Source: Acidobacteriota bacterium (GTDB taxonomy: Bacteria > Acidobacteriota > Terriglobia > Terriglobales > Acidobacteriaceae). Taken from it: a stretch of DNA of 37,091 bases. A program made the translations under genes and the position numbers. The stretch spans positions 1 through 37,091 of the forward strand of contig JAJYFA010000020.1 in NCBI GenBank assembly GCA_021790995.1, read 5' to 3'. A model generated the notes under the pieces. It did no database searches and was not told the origin of the DNA. It was given only the letters and a program-made list of their open reading frames with translations. Of the stretch, positions 1-8,609 are shown one piece after another. Positions within the stretch are counted from its first letter, which is position 1. Every line of letters starts with the position of its first letter.

Positions 1-224
1 CAAGGGCGGCATCCTGGTCCACAAATCGCTGCTCAACGTTGTTCTGCACGATCAACTCTCGGACGACAACGCCGAAAGGCGGCAGCCGACCCGCCATCCG
101 ACCGAATAGCACGAACACGGCGAATCTCACCGCGGCGCATCTGTCCAAAATTAAGCAGACAGTCAATCCGATTGATGACACTCTGGTTTCAGATGCTAAA
201 TCCATTTGGCAGGTGAGACCGCCT

Positions 225-860
225 ATGCACTACCCAACGAAGAGACTCCTCATCGTGGACGACAAGGAGTGCATTCGAAGAACGTTGTCACGCGTTGCTG
301 CCGGGCTGGGATTTCAGGTACGTTCTACCCATAACGGCCTTTCCGCGTTGCGCGAAATCCGCCTGGAAAATCCAGATTTTCTACTTTCCGATCTCAACAT
401 GCCTGGCATGTCCGGATTTGAATTGCTATCGGTGGTCAGACGACGGTTTCCCGCGATTCTGGTCATCGCCATGAGCGGCACTTTCCGCGGCAGCAATGTG
501 CCATCCTGCGTTTCCGCGGACGCTTTCTATCAAAAAGGCAGTAGCACGAGCAATCTCGCACAGATATTGAGGACACCGCCCAAAATAAGACGGCATACCC
601 AGCCGGATTCTGACTGCGCGTCGCCCCTATGGATTCAGCGCAACCCGCGCGACTCCTCAGTGACGGCGCAAGCCAGGATCACTTGTCCGGAATGTCTCAG
701 GGCTTTTTACTATGCTCTTGATGGCCTTGGAAGCCCCACGTGCAATGTGGAATGTATCCATTGCGGCTATTCGATTCAGCACTCAACCTCAATGGTCAGG
801 CCTCTCGATGAAATACCCTCGCAGGCCGTGCGGCAAATCGCGGGCATGGCAGCAGACTGA
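225..860 (+). CDS. Response regulator receiver protein with C-terminal zinc-ribbon-like segment
   Basis: The protein is about 211 aa. Residues ~7-115 form a CheY-like receiver domain: RLLIVDDKE supplies the acidic pocket, the phospho-acceptor Asp lies in LLSDLNMPGMSG, and the conserved Ser/Thr lies in AMSGTF. The canonical Lys may be in FYQKGSS. A receiver signals by Asp phosphorylation from a histidine kinase, and no kinase is nearby. The C-terminal ~50 residues hold CPEC and, after about 20 residues, C-x3-C-x2-C in a zinc-ribbon-like arrangement, not a normal DNA-binding output domain. The reading frame is open back to position 39, but the ATG at 225 has AGGTGAG eight bases upstream and begins directly at the receiver fold, so I prefer it. 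The receiver assignment is firm; the Zn segment and any output role are inference. Confidence 0.82.
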   Translation: MHYPTKRLLIVDDKECIRRTLSRVAAGLGFQVRSTHNGLSALREIRLENPDFLLSDLNMPGMSGFELLSVVRRRFPAILVIAMSGTFRGSNVPSCVSADAFYQKGSSTSNLAQILRTPPKIRRHTQPDSDCASPLWIQRNPRDSSVTAQARITCPECLRAFYYALDGLGSPTCNVECIHCGYSIQHSTSMVRPLDEIPSQAVRQIAGMAAD

Positions 861-914
861 AGTCCGGGAAAAGCCGCGGCAGGCCGTGGAACGCAGCAAG
901 AAAGTGTTGGACCT

Positions 915-1439
915 ATGCATACCATCGCAGCAATGAACCTGCTTCTTCGCGAGCAGGCCGAGTTACCCGAAGGTTTCAACCTCCCGACGGAAGAATTCCA
1001 TGAAGGCTGGAACTTCTCGCGGTCGGCAGGCGCCGGCCGCCTGGAAAGGAGACTTCTGAGCCGCGGATGGAACTTCATCAAGATTGACGGCGGGGCGCAG
1101 AGAAGCGGCGTGGGAGATACGGCGCAGGAGGCGATCGCGAACGCGCTCAAACTCGCCCTTCGCCACATCTGTGAGCACTTCAATGCGGTGGAGGTTGAGC
1201 ACATTGAGCTGACGCAATATCCCTGGTTCTTTCTGGCCAGAGTGAAAATCAATCCTTACTGCATTCAGCAAAGTGCAATGCTGCCTTGGCCGGACCACCT
1301 TGAGCCGGCTTCGCACAAACCCGGGCGGAAGCGATTGCAGTTCCATCCATCCGTGCTGTGTCCGCATTCTTGCAGCACCATGCCAGTGATCAAAGAAATG
1401 CTGATTTCATCCAAAAGTACACATGCGAGGATCCAATGA
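915..1439 (+). CDS. Conserved hypothetical protein (acidobacterial type)
   Basis: A 174-aa soluble protein with no signal peptide or membrane segment. The central part, with GWNFIKIDGG, SGVGDTAQEAIANALKLALRHI and VEVEHIELTQYPWFFLARV, has regular alternation of charged helix and beta strand. It also has far fewer rare codons than the overlapping frames, which suggests a real gene. I recall similar uncharacterised proteins from acidobacteria ending in a KEMLISS-type tail, as here. A second ATG at 933 (MNLLL) is an alternative start. It follows the response regulator by about 55 nt in the same direction and could be cotranscribed. No function can be assigned. Confidence 0.65.
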   Translation: MHTIAAMNLLLREQAELPEGFNLPTEEFHEGWNFSRSAGAGRLERRLLSRGWNFIKIDGGAQRSGVGDTAQEAIANALKLALRHICEHFNAVEVEHIELTQYPWFFLARVKINPYCIQQSAMLPWPDHLEPASHKPGRKRLQFHPSVLCPHSCSTMPVIKEMLISSKSTHARIQ

Positions 1440-1649
1440 CGATCCTGCAAATGGCGCTGATCCTGTTTATTTTGCACAGGGCTATGCGGCTTCGTGGAGG
1501 GAGACGGTAGCAGGAGCAGGTCAGTGGTATGTGTCTAGCCAAGTACACGGTTGACGCCGGTGTTCAGGGGATGAGAGCAGTTTTCAGGCGTGTGTGTTTG
1601 CGGCCCATGCAGTGGGCGTGAGCGCGGCGACGCGTGGTCCGGCCTGCGG

Positions 1650-2005
1650 GCCTGCCGATATGGATCCAGTTGGATCTGCCAAGGGCCACGGGCCTCATTG
1701 AATTCTCGGCGAGATTGTTACTGAGTTCCAGTCGCGGATGATCGAGGAAGCGGATAAGCTTTTCCCACAGGGTCAGCGTGTATTTGCATGCCTGGGCAGC
1801 CTTGCTGCCCGGTAACACGGTTTGCCGTGTGGTCTGAATATGCTCGCGGATTTCGTTGAGTACGGATGGCGCTTTTTCCTGGCGCAAGGTATGACGCGCG
1901 GCATGATCCATCTTTTCCTCGCGCGCCCGGGCGTCGATCGAGAACAACTTGTCCATCAGCTCGACGGCGCGAATCGCGCCGGCGTCCTGGCTTACGTTGC
2001 AGGCT
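1650..2005 (-). pseudogene. IS66-family transposase C-terminal fragment, frameshifted
   Basis: Read leftwards, the translation contains ELMDKLFSIDARAREE, RHTLRQEKA, YTLTLWEKLIRFLDHP and ELSNNLAENSMRPVALGRSNWIHIG. These are hallmarks of the C-terminal catalytic part of IS66 transposases, where the Glu of NNLAEN is the third DDE residue. The frame breaks around 1650: the expected continuation AGPQAGPRVAA appears in the next frame and homology stops soon after. The first two catalytic Asp residues and the usual IS66 accessory genes are absent, so this is an inactive remnant. The flank toward 2092 changes to unrelated sequence, marking an old rearrangement. Confidence 0.8.
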
Positions 2006-2091
2006 GGAGCAACTGCTTATTTGCTCAACGACCTGGGCGAATTGGCCAGGCCACAAATACCAACCACACATTGCAAGACCCGATTGGCGCG

Positions 2092-2224
2092 CCCGCAGAA
2101 GGGTCGAGAGATCGCCGGGAGTCACATCCGTCGTGCTCTGCAGCGGGGGGTACATTTCGAGAATGCGCGCACCGAGTTCACCCTCATTTGCCCGTAAATA
2201 GCCATAGATATCTCTGACCTCCAC
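2092..2224 (-). pseudogene. Truncated N-terminus of a possible helicase-like protein
   Basis: A GTG at 2224 is preceded by a strong AGGAGG (about 2230-2235) and opens a frame beginning VEVRDIYGYLRANEGELG, followed by RILEMYPPLQ and STLLRARQSG. From memory this resembles the N-termini of DEAD/DEAH-type helicases found on genomic islands, which carry YPPL and LLR motifs before the helicase core. The similarity ends abruptly near 2092, where IS66-derived sequence begins. No helicase motif is present, so only a remnant survives. The family assignment is tentative; the well-formed start site and the abrupt end are seen directly. Confidence 0.35.
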
Positions 2225-2451
2225 GGGAACCTCCTGGGCTTTGTATGTGTTTGGATTGCTGAGCAGAATGTCCGTATGGGACTTGAACCGAGAGGCTCGT
2301 TTCGACCACAAAGCCCTGGGGTCGCGCTTTGGTGATTTGCTTATGGCCGACCCGCAGAGGCTCGCGAAACCCAGGCCCCAGCACCTATTCGCGCTATTGG
2401 CAAGTTAGGCTCGTGTTTCAGGAAGATGGAATCCTTCCTAACCCGATAATT

Positions 2452-4140
2452 TCATCTCACCCGCCAGGGAGGTTCTCCATTCCACCGCCCCATTGCTTCT
2501 ACGGCCCAAGCGGTTGTTTTGTCGCGATGGCAGGTTGTACACGGATTGGGAATCCCGTACTTCTCCGTCATTTCCGGCGTGATGAACCGAAAAGTATGGG
2601 CATGGACGAAGGCGCCTGGAACGCCTTCCCCTTCAATAGCCGGCATGTGACAAGCCACGCACTGGCTGCCTGCGCTTCCGGCCTTGTGATGGGTGTGCTC
2701 CTCGAGGGTCGCAGTATGCGGCCCGTTAGGAAACATCGGGCCATGGCAGTCGAGACAGATCTCATTCGCAGGTTTGATTAGCTCAGCGTAATTATTTGTG
2801 CCATGGGCATCGTGACACGACGAGCAGCTGATCTGATGGCGATACATCACGCTCTGCACGAAATCATTGCCCTGCATCCGATTCTTGTGCGCCGTGCAGT
2901 CAGGGAAATAGTAGAAATCTGTTTGGCCGAGACTGCAGTCTTCGAGCTTCCAGTAATCCCGCAGTTGTAGTCCCACCTGATAGCCCACCGGCCAGTCATA
3001 ATATTGGCCTTGAATCTCTCCTGTGAGCGGTCGCCCCTGCGAATGACATTGAATGCAGACGTCGTTTTCCGCCACCGCATCCAACTGGGCAGGGTTGATG
3101 ATGTTGCCGCGCGTGGGGTGTTCAACATGCAGACTGCCTGGACCGTGGCAGCGTTCGCATCCGACATTCCACTCTGCCGGGGTGTGGGTCTGAATGTTGT
3201 AACCGACAGAATGGCAGCCATCGCAGGTTGGCCCGGTAGGCCGGTGCATGTTGTCGTCTGGATAGAGATGCGCCCACCAGTCGGCGCCCTGTGACGGGAC
3301 GTGATATGGCAGCCATTTTCGATTTCGGATGTCCCACTGCACGGGCAGAGGGTAGAGGTTGTTGCCCACCCGGGTGAAATATCGCTGTTTCCAAAGGCTC
3401 CCATACACGAACGCCACCTGAGCAATGGAAAACCGCGAGACAGTGTTCGTTGAGAGATCAGGAATGATGGCACGAGGATCGCTACGGGGATCACGCACCA
3501 CATTTGCCATCGGTAACTTCTTCCAGCGCTGATAGATGGACTGGTGGCATCGCTCGCACGCCTGAGAGCCAACATAATGCGCCGAGACCAGTGTCTGGGC
3601 CTCTTCAGCCCGCTCGGGTCGCGATAGCGGCCGCAAACTGCGGACAAAGAGCACCAGTTTCCAGCTATCCAGCCCCGAGACTCGATGGGCACTGTCCAAC
3701 GCTGGCATGCCCGTAAAGCGCACTCCATTTGAAATGATGAAGTGGAGTTGGCCATCGCTCAGGCTTTGTGTAGGAGCAGATCGCAAATCGGGCGCACGCG
3801 GGTACAGATGCGTGCCGATCATTGTCGTGCCACTGCCATCGACTCCATGGCAGGTCGCGCAGTCGGCCAGAAACAGCTCATGCCCCTGTTGCAGCGCCGC
3901 AGCGTCACCTGCGAGAGGATTCCTCGCACGCCGCTCGTGCCAGGGAATGGCAAGATCTCTCACGCGGCGGGCCACGGCTGTTTCCATCGCTCCGGGCGGC
4001 TCGCCCGCGCGAAATCCACGCCAAATCGCCAGCACGAGTACAACCGCAGCGAGAGCGGATGCCCCGAGGGCCGCCCAGACAATTCGCCTCCACAAATTCT
4101 TCCCAATGGACATACTGTTGAGCCTTTTTCGGAGTTCCAT
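2452..4140 (-). CDS. Membrane-anchored nine-heme cytochrome c
   Basis: About 562 aa. Residues ~20-40 form an N-terminal membrane anchor or uncleaved signal (IVWAALGASALAAVVLVLAIW). Nine CxxCH heme-attachment motifs follow: CATCH, CERCH, CDGCH, CERCH, CIQCH, CSSCH, CLDCH, CVACH and CTTCH. The first lies in a mono-heme cytochrome c domain (GHELFLADCATCHG, with GMPAL supplying a likely distal Met). The other eight lie in a cytochrome c554/NrfB-like multiheme region. The protein should act in the periplasm in electron transfer; the partner is unknown. ATG 4140 has CGGAG five bases upstream; ATG 4113 is an alternative. It is the last minus-strand gene after the GH16 cluster, with a 158-nt gap, so cotranscription is uncertain. 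Heme count is certain, role inferred. Confidence 0.9.
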   Translation of the reverse strand: MELRKRLNSMSIGKNLWRRIVWAALGASALAAVVLVLAIWRGFRAGEPPGAMETAVARRVRDLAIPWHERRARNPLAGDAAALQQGHELFLADCATCHGVDGSGTTMIGTHLYPRAPDLRSAPTQSLSDGQLHFIISNGVRFTGMPALDSAHRVSGLDSWKLVLFVRSLRPLSRPERAEEAQTLVSAHYVGSQACERCHQSIYQRWKKLPMANVVRDPRSDPRAIIPDLSTNTVSRFSIAQVAFVYGSLWKQRYFTRVGNNLYPLPVQWDIRNRKWLPYHVPSQGADWWAHLYPDDNMHRPTGPTCDGCHSVGYNIQTHTPAEWNVGCERCHGPGSLHVEHPTRGNIINPAQLDAVAENDVCIQCHSQGRPLTGEIQGQYYDWPVGYQVGLQLRDYWKLEDCSLGQTDFYYFPDCTAHKNRMQGNDFVQSVMYRHQISCSSCHDAHGTNNYAELIKPANEICLDCHGPMFPNGPHTATLEEHTHHKAGSAGSQCVACHMPAIEGEGVPGAFVHAHTFRFITPEMTEKYGIPNPCTTCHRDKTTAWAVEAMGRWNGEPPWRVR

Positions 4141-4298
4141 GAGTGCTCCGAATGTCAGCGCAGACAAAGCGCACCGGAGACAGAATGTAGCAATTCGCCA
4201 AAGTCCGCGGTCGAAGAACCCTGCCCAGGTTTCGATCTTCCCAGGAATGCCCGCGCAGTTTCCGAGCGACGGGGAGAGTCAGACGCAGCACCGACTTA

Positions 4299-6065
4299 TC
4301 ATTCCGCTTTCACTTCAAAAGGTTCAGTCAGTTGCGAATGATCGCCGCTGATGGTGGTTGCCGTGATCGTCAGCTTATAGCGGCCAGGAGGCGCGACGAC
4401 TCGGCCCTGATCGGTAAAGAGGTTGGTGGAGATGGTCAGGCTGTCATCCTGTGAAAGCGTATTTGAAAGATCGACTACGGAGCTGGCCAGAGCACAGGCC
4501 GCCGTGGCCGGCTCAACAGAGCAGGAGAGATGCACTCGGCCGGAGTAGTTCTGCGCGTGCAGGGTGATGACGCTGGCCACAGAGGAACCATCGGTGGCCT
4601 CCACCGGCTGCCATTGAATGGCTGGTGCGGGAACCTTGGGAATTGTGTAGACCCTGACGTAATCGACGACAAGATCCGCAGGGCTCGGCGTTGTTGAGTC
4701 AGGATTGCCCGGCCAGTTGCCGCCTACGGCGAGATCCATGACAAGAAAGAAGGGATGGTCGAAGACCCACTCGCCGCCCTCAGGTAGATCGCTCGAATCC
4801 CGCACGAAGAAGATGTTGGCGGGGTCGTCCACATAGAACTGGATCATTCCCTGCGACCATATGATGCCGTAGGTATGGAAGTTGCCGTCATCGACACGGC
4901 CGCCGTCGGGCAGCTTGAAGTCGTGCCAGAGTCCGTTGCCTCCGTAATAGCGCGGACCATGCAGGGTGGCGCGGATCGTCGTGGGACCGAGGCCGTTTGT
5001 GCGCTGCGTGATCCCGACATTCTCCGCGATCGTCACCGAGCCCGACGCTGGCCATCCCGTCGTGAGATAGTTCGAACCCAGCATCCAGAATGCAGGCCAC
5101 AATCCGGTCCCAACCGGCAGTTTCATTCGTGCTTCGATGCGGCCGTACTGAAATTCCTTGAGCCCGCGCGTGGTGATGCGAGCCGATGTCCATCTACCGT
5201 CGGGGTTGCGCATGGCACGCAGCACCAGGTGCCCGTGACCGTCGAGAAATGCGTTAGGCCGATGCAGATCGCAACCCGGAGGATTGGCGCCGCTCGGCGC
5301 GCAGTAGGTCTCCATCTCGCGATTGCCCCAACCTTGATTTCCGATCTCATCGTGGCTGCCCGTGTCGTAAGTCCAATTTGCCTGATCGGGAAGCTGCTGC
5401 GCCGCGCCATTGAATTCGTCGCTCCACACCGGCTCGCCCCATTGAAATCCTTGTGTCGCCGGCGGTTGGATACGCTTGGTGTGTGTGCCCCAGAAGTAGC
5501 CTGCGATAAAGACACCGGCGGCTGCGGCAAGGCCAAGAGCCAGCTTCAGGATGGGGCTGCGCAGAATGCCGAGCACTCTGGCTCGCGTATTGGATCGCGC
5601 GGGCGCTCGATCCGCGGAACCTGTTGCCGCAGCGGCAGAGATCTCTTTTTCGGCTGCATCCAGCGAGCCAGCGTCTGCGAGCAGTCCAGTATTGTCACGG
5701 CGCACAAACTCTGGAACGTAGTGGCCCAGCGGCAGCACAATCTGGAGGGGATGGTCTTTCCATTCGCTGTTGTAGAGTTCGCTCAGCTTTTTGCGCAGCG
5801 AGCGGGCGGTGACGCGGACAATGGGATCCACGTGAGAGTCGAAGCTGGACTCCCGGCGGCCGAGAGCTTCCACCGCAATCGAAAATTCGCGGATCTCATC
5901 GGCCTGGCCGTCGAAGTATTTGTTGCAGATGTAAGAGAGGAAGCGCACCAGGTTGGTTGAGCGGCTGAACTCGACATCGTTCAGAACGCGCTGTAGTTCC
6001 AGGCGTTCCTCATGAAAGTTGCCTGAAGGTGCTTGCGCCGAATCCGGTTCCGGAGACACAGACAT
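4299..6065 (-). CDS. Transmembrane protein: regulatory-type N-domain, TM helix, catalytically degenerate GH16 domain
   Basis: About 588 aa from ATG 6065. Residues ~22-122 match a domain found at the N-terminus of many acidobacterial and proteobacterial adenylate-cyclase-like or regulatory proteins: SRSTNLVRFLSYI, FSIAVEALGR, SHVDPIVRVTARSLRKKL and the hairpin LPLGHYVPEF. It resembles a winged-helix fold. A single membrane helix lies at ~171-193. Residues ~213-480 are a GH16 jelly roll (VWSDEFNGA, FQYGRIEARMKLP, PAFWMLGS), and the last ~110 residues are Ig-like. The GH16 signature E-x-D-x-x-E reads SVTIAE here: the nucleophile Glu is Ser343 and the Asp is Thr345; only Glu348 remains. Both neighbouring GH16 genes keep the full motif, so this copy is probably a beta-glucan sensor or binder. 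The start is uncertain; a TTG at 6167 is in frame. Confidence 0.85.
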   Translation of the reverse strand: MSVSPEPDSAQAPSGNFHEERLELQRVLNDVEFSRSTNLVRFLSYICNKYFDGQADEIREFSIAVEALGRRESSFDSHVDPIVRVTARSLRKKLSELYNSEWKDHPLQIVLPLGHYVPEFVRRDNTGLLADAGSLDAAEKEISAAAATGSADRAPARSNTRARVLGILRSPILKLALGLAAAAGVFIAGYFWGTHTKRIQPPATQGFQWGEPVWSDEFNGAAQQLPDQANWTYDTGSHDEIGNQGWGNREMETYCAPSGANPPGCDLHRPNAFLDGHGHLVLRAMRNPDGRWTSARITTRGLKEFQYGRIEARMKLPVGTGLWPAFWMLGSNYLTTGWPASGSVTIAENVGITQRTNGLGPTTIRATLHGPRYYGGNGLWHDFKLPDGGRVDDGNFHTYGIIWSQGMIQFYVDDPANIFFVRDSSDLPEGGEWVFDHPFFLVMDLAVGGNWPGNPDSTTPSPADLVVDYVRVYTIPKVPAPAIQWQPVEATDGSSVASVITLHAQNYSGRVHLSCSVEPATAACALASSVVDLSNTLSQDDSLTISTNLFTDQGRVVAPPGRYKLTITATTISGDHSQLTEPFEVKAE

Positions 6066-6357
6066 GCCCGGGGCCTCTGCCTTTTCCCACGATGCGCCAA
6101 AATGCATTCTCGCCTGCCGCGCCATCCCCGCAAGAGCTTCGTACTGGAGATCCAGCCCTGCTGGCAAAAGAGCATTCTCTGCCGAAGGCTCAGGCTTTCA
6201 GCTTGGGGAATTTATAAGGGAGAATCATAGCACCTTGAGAGGCGCAAAGGAAGAAGACTTTGCGGGGCCGCGCGAATCCGCGCCGCAGTGCGGTAAAGAA
6301 AAGCCAGCCGGGTCGTACAACAGCAAGCAGTATCAATCATTTGCGGCAATGCGCGTA

Positions 6358-7245
6358 TCAGGGCTTGCCTTGACCAGTGAGCCCATCCCCTAGCCGATAG
6401 ACACGCACATAATCGACCAGCATGCTTTGGGGAAACCTGGTTGTCGCGTCGGGGGAGCCGGGCCAGAAACCTCCCACTGCAACGTTAAGAACTACAAAGA
6501 ATGGATGGTCAAAAACCCACCGATGGCCGGCAGGAACATTGTCCGGTGTTTGCGTCTCATAAAGAATGTTGTCCACGTAAAAACGGATAGCGCGCGGCTC
6601 CCACTCCACAGCGAACACGTGGTAGCTGTCGCTGAAACGGGCCGGTTTGGGCAGTGTGTAGATTCCGGTCAGCGGATTGCCGCCCGAATAGCCCGGCCCG
6701 TGCAGGCTGCCGTGCACCTTCGAGGGCTCGTACCCCACGTTCTCCATGATGTCGATCTCACCACAAGCCGGCCAGCCGCTGCGTTCGAAGTCGCTGCCCA
6801 GCATCCAGAACGCCGGCCAGATTCCCTGCCCTTTCGGCAGCTTGATGCGAGCTTCAACGCGCCCGTACTTCATCTCAAAGTGGCCGCGCGACTCAATGCG
6901 CCCCGATGTATAGGGGCGCGTCTGTCCATCCGTTCCCACGTACTTTTCGCGGCGGGCGGTAATCACCAGTGAGCCATTCTGCTCGTGGACATTCGCCGTG
7001 CGAGCGGTATAGTACTCAAGCTCCTTGTTGCCGTAGCCCGAGTCGTTATTCACCACGATCCATTTTGCCGTGTCGGGAGAGCTGTTATTTGGACCGTTGA
7101 ACTCATCGCTCCAGACGAGTGTACGGGAGGTGCTGGACGCAGGATCGCCTGGCGTCGGATCGACCGCTGTACTTTGGGCTGCCGCAGCGGCAGTCAGATT
7201 CGCAACAACTATTATGCCGGCAAGGCAGCGCATCCATCGGGACAT
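6358..7245 (-). CDS. Secreted GH16 beta-glucanase
   Basis: 295 aa with a Sec signal peptide (MSRWMRCLAGIIVVANLTAAAAAQ). The mature protein is a single glycoside hydrolase family 16 domain: LVWSDEFNGP, GNKELEYYT, YTSGRIESRG, YGRVEARIKLPKGQGIWPAFWMLG and the catalytic CGEIDIMENVG, with nucleophile Glu163 and acid/base Glu168. VGGFWPGSPD and DYVRVY end the fold. This subtype usually hydrolyses beta-1,3- or mixed-linkage glucans (laminarin or lichenan) with retention; the exact substrate is not readable. ATG 7245 is chosen because AGAAGGA lies nine bases upstream and the signal peptide starts there; an ATG at 7254 abuts the same Shine-Dalgarno. It sits between two other GH16 genes downstream of a TonB receptor, which fits a glucan-degradation operon. 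Confidence 0.93.
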   Translation of the reverse strand: MSRWMRCLAGIIVVANLTAAAAAQSTAVDPTPGDPASSTSRTLVWSDEFNGPNNSSPDTAKWIVVNNDSGYGNKELEYYTARTANVHEQNGSLVITARREKYVGTDGQTRPYTSGRIESRGHFEMKYGRVEARIKLPKGQGIWPAFWMLGSDFERSGWPACGEIDIMENVGYEPSKVHGSLHGPGYSGGNPLTGIYTLPKPARFSDSYHVFAVEWEPRAIRFYVDNILYETQTPDNVPAGHRWVFDHPFFVVLNVAVGGFWPGSPDATTRFPQSMLVDYVRVYRLGDGLTGQGKP

Positions 7246-7371
7246 CGTTACCATTCCTTCTGTTCCGCACTGCAAACGGCCGGATTGCTGGCGCTGGAAC
7301 GGTTTACTCAAAAGCTCTGCATTGTGTGTGCCCGCGCCTCAAGCAAGCGGAAGCATAGGGATCGCGAAAGC

Positions 7372-8505
7372 TTAGTTTGTATAAATCCGCACGTAGTCCA
7401 CCAGCATCTCTGATGGGAATGGAGTGCTGCTATTGGGCGATCCCGGCCAGGAGCCACCCACGGCAAGGTTGAGGATAATGAAAGCCGGCCCGTTATCGAA
7501 CGGCCAGGCTGCGCCGTTAAGACCACTCACGCTAGACGGCGTATAGGTGACGTATGGATTCGTAGGATCGTCGACGTAATACGATACGCTGCCCTTACTC
7601 CAGATCATGCCGTAGGTATGCCACGTGGCCGCGGTCTCACCTGAAGGGAAATCGTATCGAGTACCCAGGTTGCTGCCGGTAAATCCTGTACCGTGGATCG
7701 ATCCCTCATTCCAATCCGGCGCTGTCGCCGCGTTCACGCGCTCGAGTACGTCCATCTCCCCGCAGGCCGGCCAGTTGACGGTGGCGATGTTGTTGCCTAA
7801 TAGCCATGCCGCGGGCCAGAATCCCTGCGCTTCGGGAACTTCAGCCCGGAATTCGATGCGTCCGTATTGAAAGCTGAACAGCCCCTGCGTCTTCATGCGT
7901 GCTGAGGTGTAGACGCCTGCTGAAGGCTGCGCGGCCACGATGTGTAGATATCCGTCCGTGCCCAGATAGGCATTAGGCATCGACGGCGAGCAAGGCGAAG
8001 CCGATGAATTCCAACCGCAATAGTCTTCCAGTTCGTTGTTGCCCCAGCCGCTCGATCCCGTGTCGTAAGTCCACACCGCGGGGTTCGGTTGGGATTCGGC
8101 GTTGGTCGAGTTCGAGAACTCGTCGCTCCACACCAGCGTGCCTGAAGGGATGTTCGGCGAGAACGTCTGACTGGTGACGGAGCTGTCTGAGTAACCCGAA
8201 GCCGCGGCAAGCGCGTTCACCGTTTGATTTGAAGCAACCAGAAATGGCGCTTCGTAAATCTGCGACGACGTAGTCGGCGTCGAGCCATCCAGGGTGTAAT
8301 AGATGGTCGCTCCGGAAGTGGCAGAGGTGAGTTTCACCACAACAGCACTATTCTGCGCCGCGGTTGTAGTGATAACAGGCGCAGACGCAGGCTGCGCACC
8401 ACTCCCGGGAGTCGCGGTCGAGCCGCCTCCGCTGCCGCAGCCAGCTACCAGAAAAATGCCTGCGGCCACAGCGGCGCCGAACCGGAACTTCAGAATACCC
8501 TTCAT
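7372..8505 (-). CDS. GH16 beta-glucanase lipoprotein with N-terminal Ig/chitobiase-C-like domain
   Basis: 377 aa beginning MKGILKFRFGAAVAAGIFLVAGCGSGGGS, a lipoprotein signal with lipobox VAGC, so it is probably outer-membrane anchored. Residues ~45-125 resemble the CHB_HEX C-terminal/Ig-like module (SGATIYYTLDGSTPTTSSQIY). The GH16 domain follows (LVWSDEFSN, FQYGRIEFRAEVPEAQGFWPAAWLLG) with intact catalytic motif CGEMDVLERV: nucleophile Glu250, acid/base Glu255. It likely acts as an endo-beta-glucanase at the cell surface, making oligosaccharides for the adjacent TonB receptor. ATG 8505 has GAGGAG about ten bases upstream and begins exactly at the lipoprotein signal. It lies 104 nt after the receptor stop codon. 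Confidence 0.93.
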   Translation of the reverse strand: MKGILKFRFGAAVAAGIFLVAGCGSGGGSTATPGSGAQPASAPVITTTAAQNSAVVVKLTSATSGATIYYTLDGSTPTTSSQIYEAPFLVASNQTVNALAAASGYSDSSVTSQTFSPNIPSGTLVWSDEFSNSTNAESQPNPAVWTYDTGSSGWGNNELEDYCGWNSSASPCSPSMPNAYLGTDGYLHIVAAQPSAGVYTSARMKTQGLFSFQYGRIEFRAEVPEAQGFWPAAWLLGNNIATVNWPACGEMDVLERVNAATAPDWNEGSIHGTGFTGSNLGTRYDFPSGETAATWHTYGMIWSKGSVSYYVDDPTNPYVTYTPSSVSGLNGAAWPFDNGPAFIILNLAVGGSWPGSPNSSTPFPSEMLVDYVRIYTN

Positions 8506-8609
8506 CAAGCTGATTCTCCTCAAGCTGATCGCCTGTTCCCATGACAAATAGATTGAGCCACAAGACAAAACCCCGGGCAGCCGCAACGCTGCCCGGAGCA
8601 CACTTGAAG

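Noticed and set aside
4875..5960. 361-aa plus-strand open frame
   Set aside because: It is the antisense shadow of the GH16-fused protein, with basic, Cys/Arg-rich composition and no domain.
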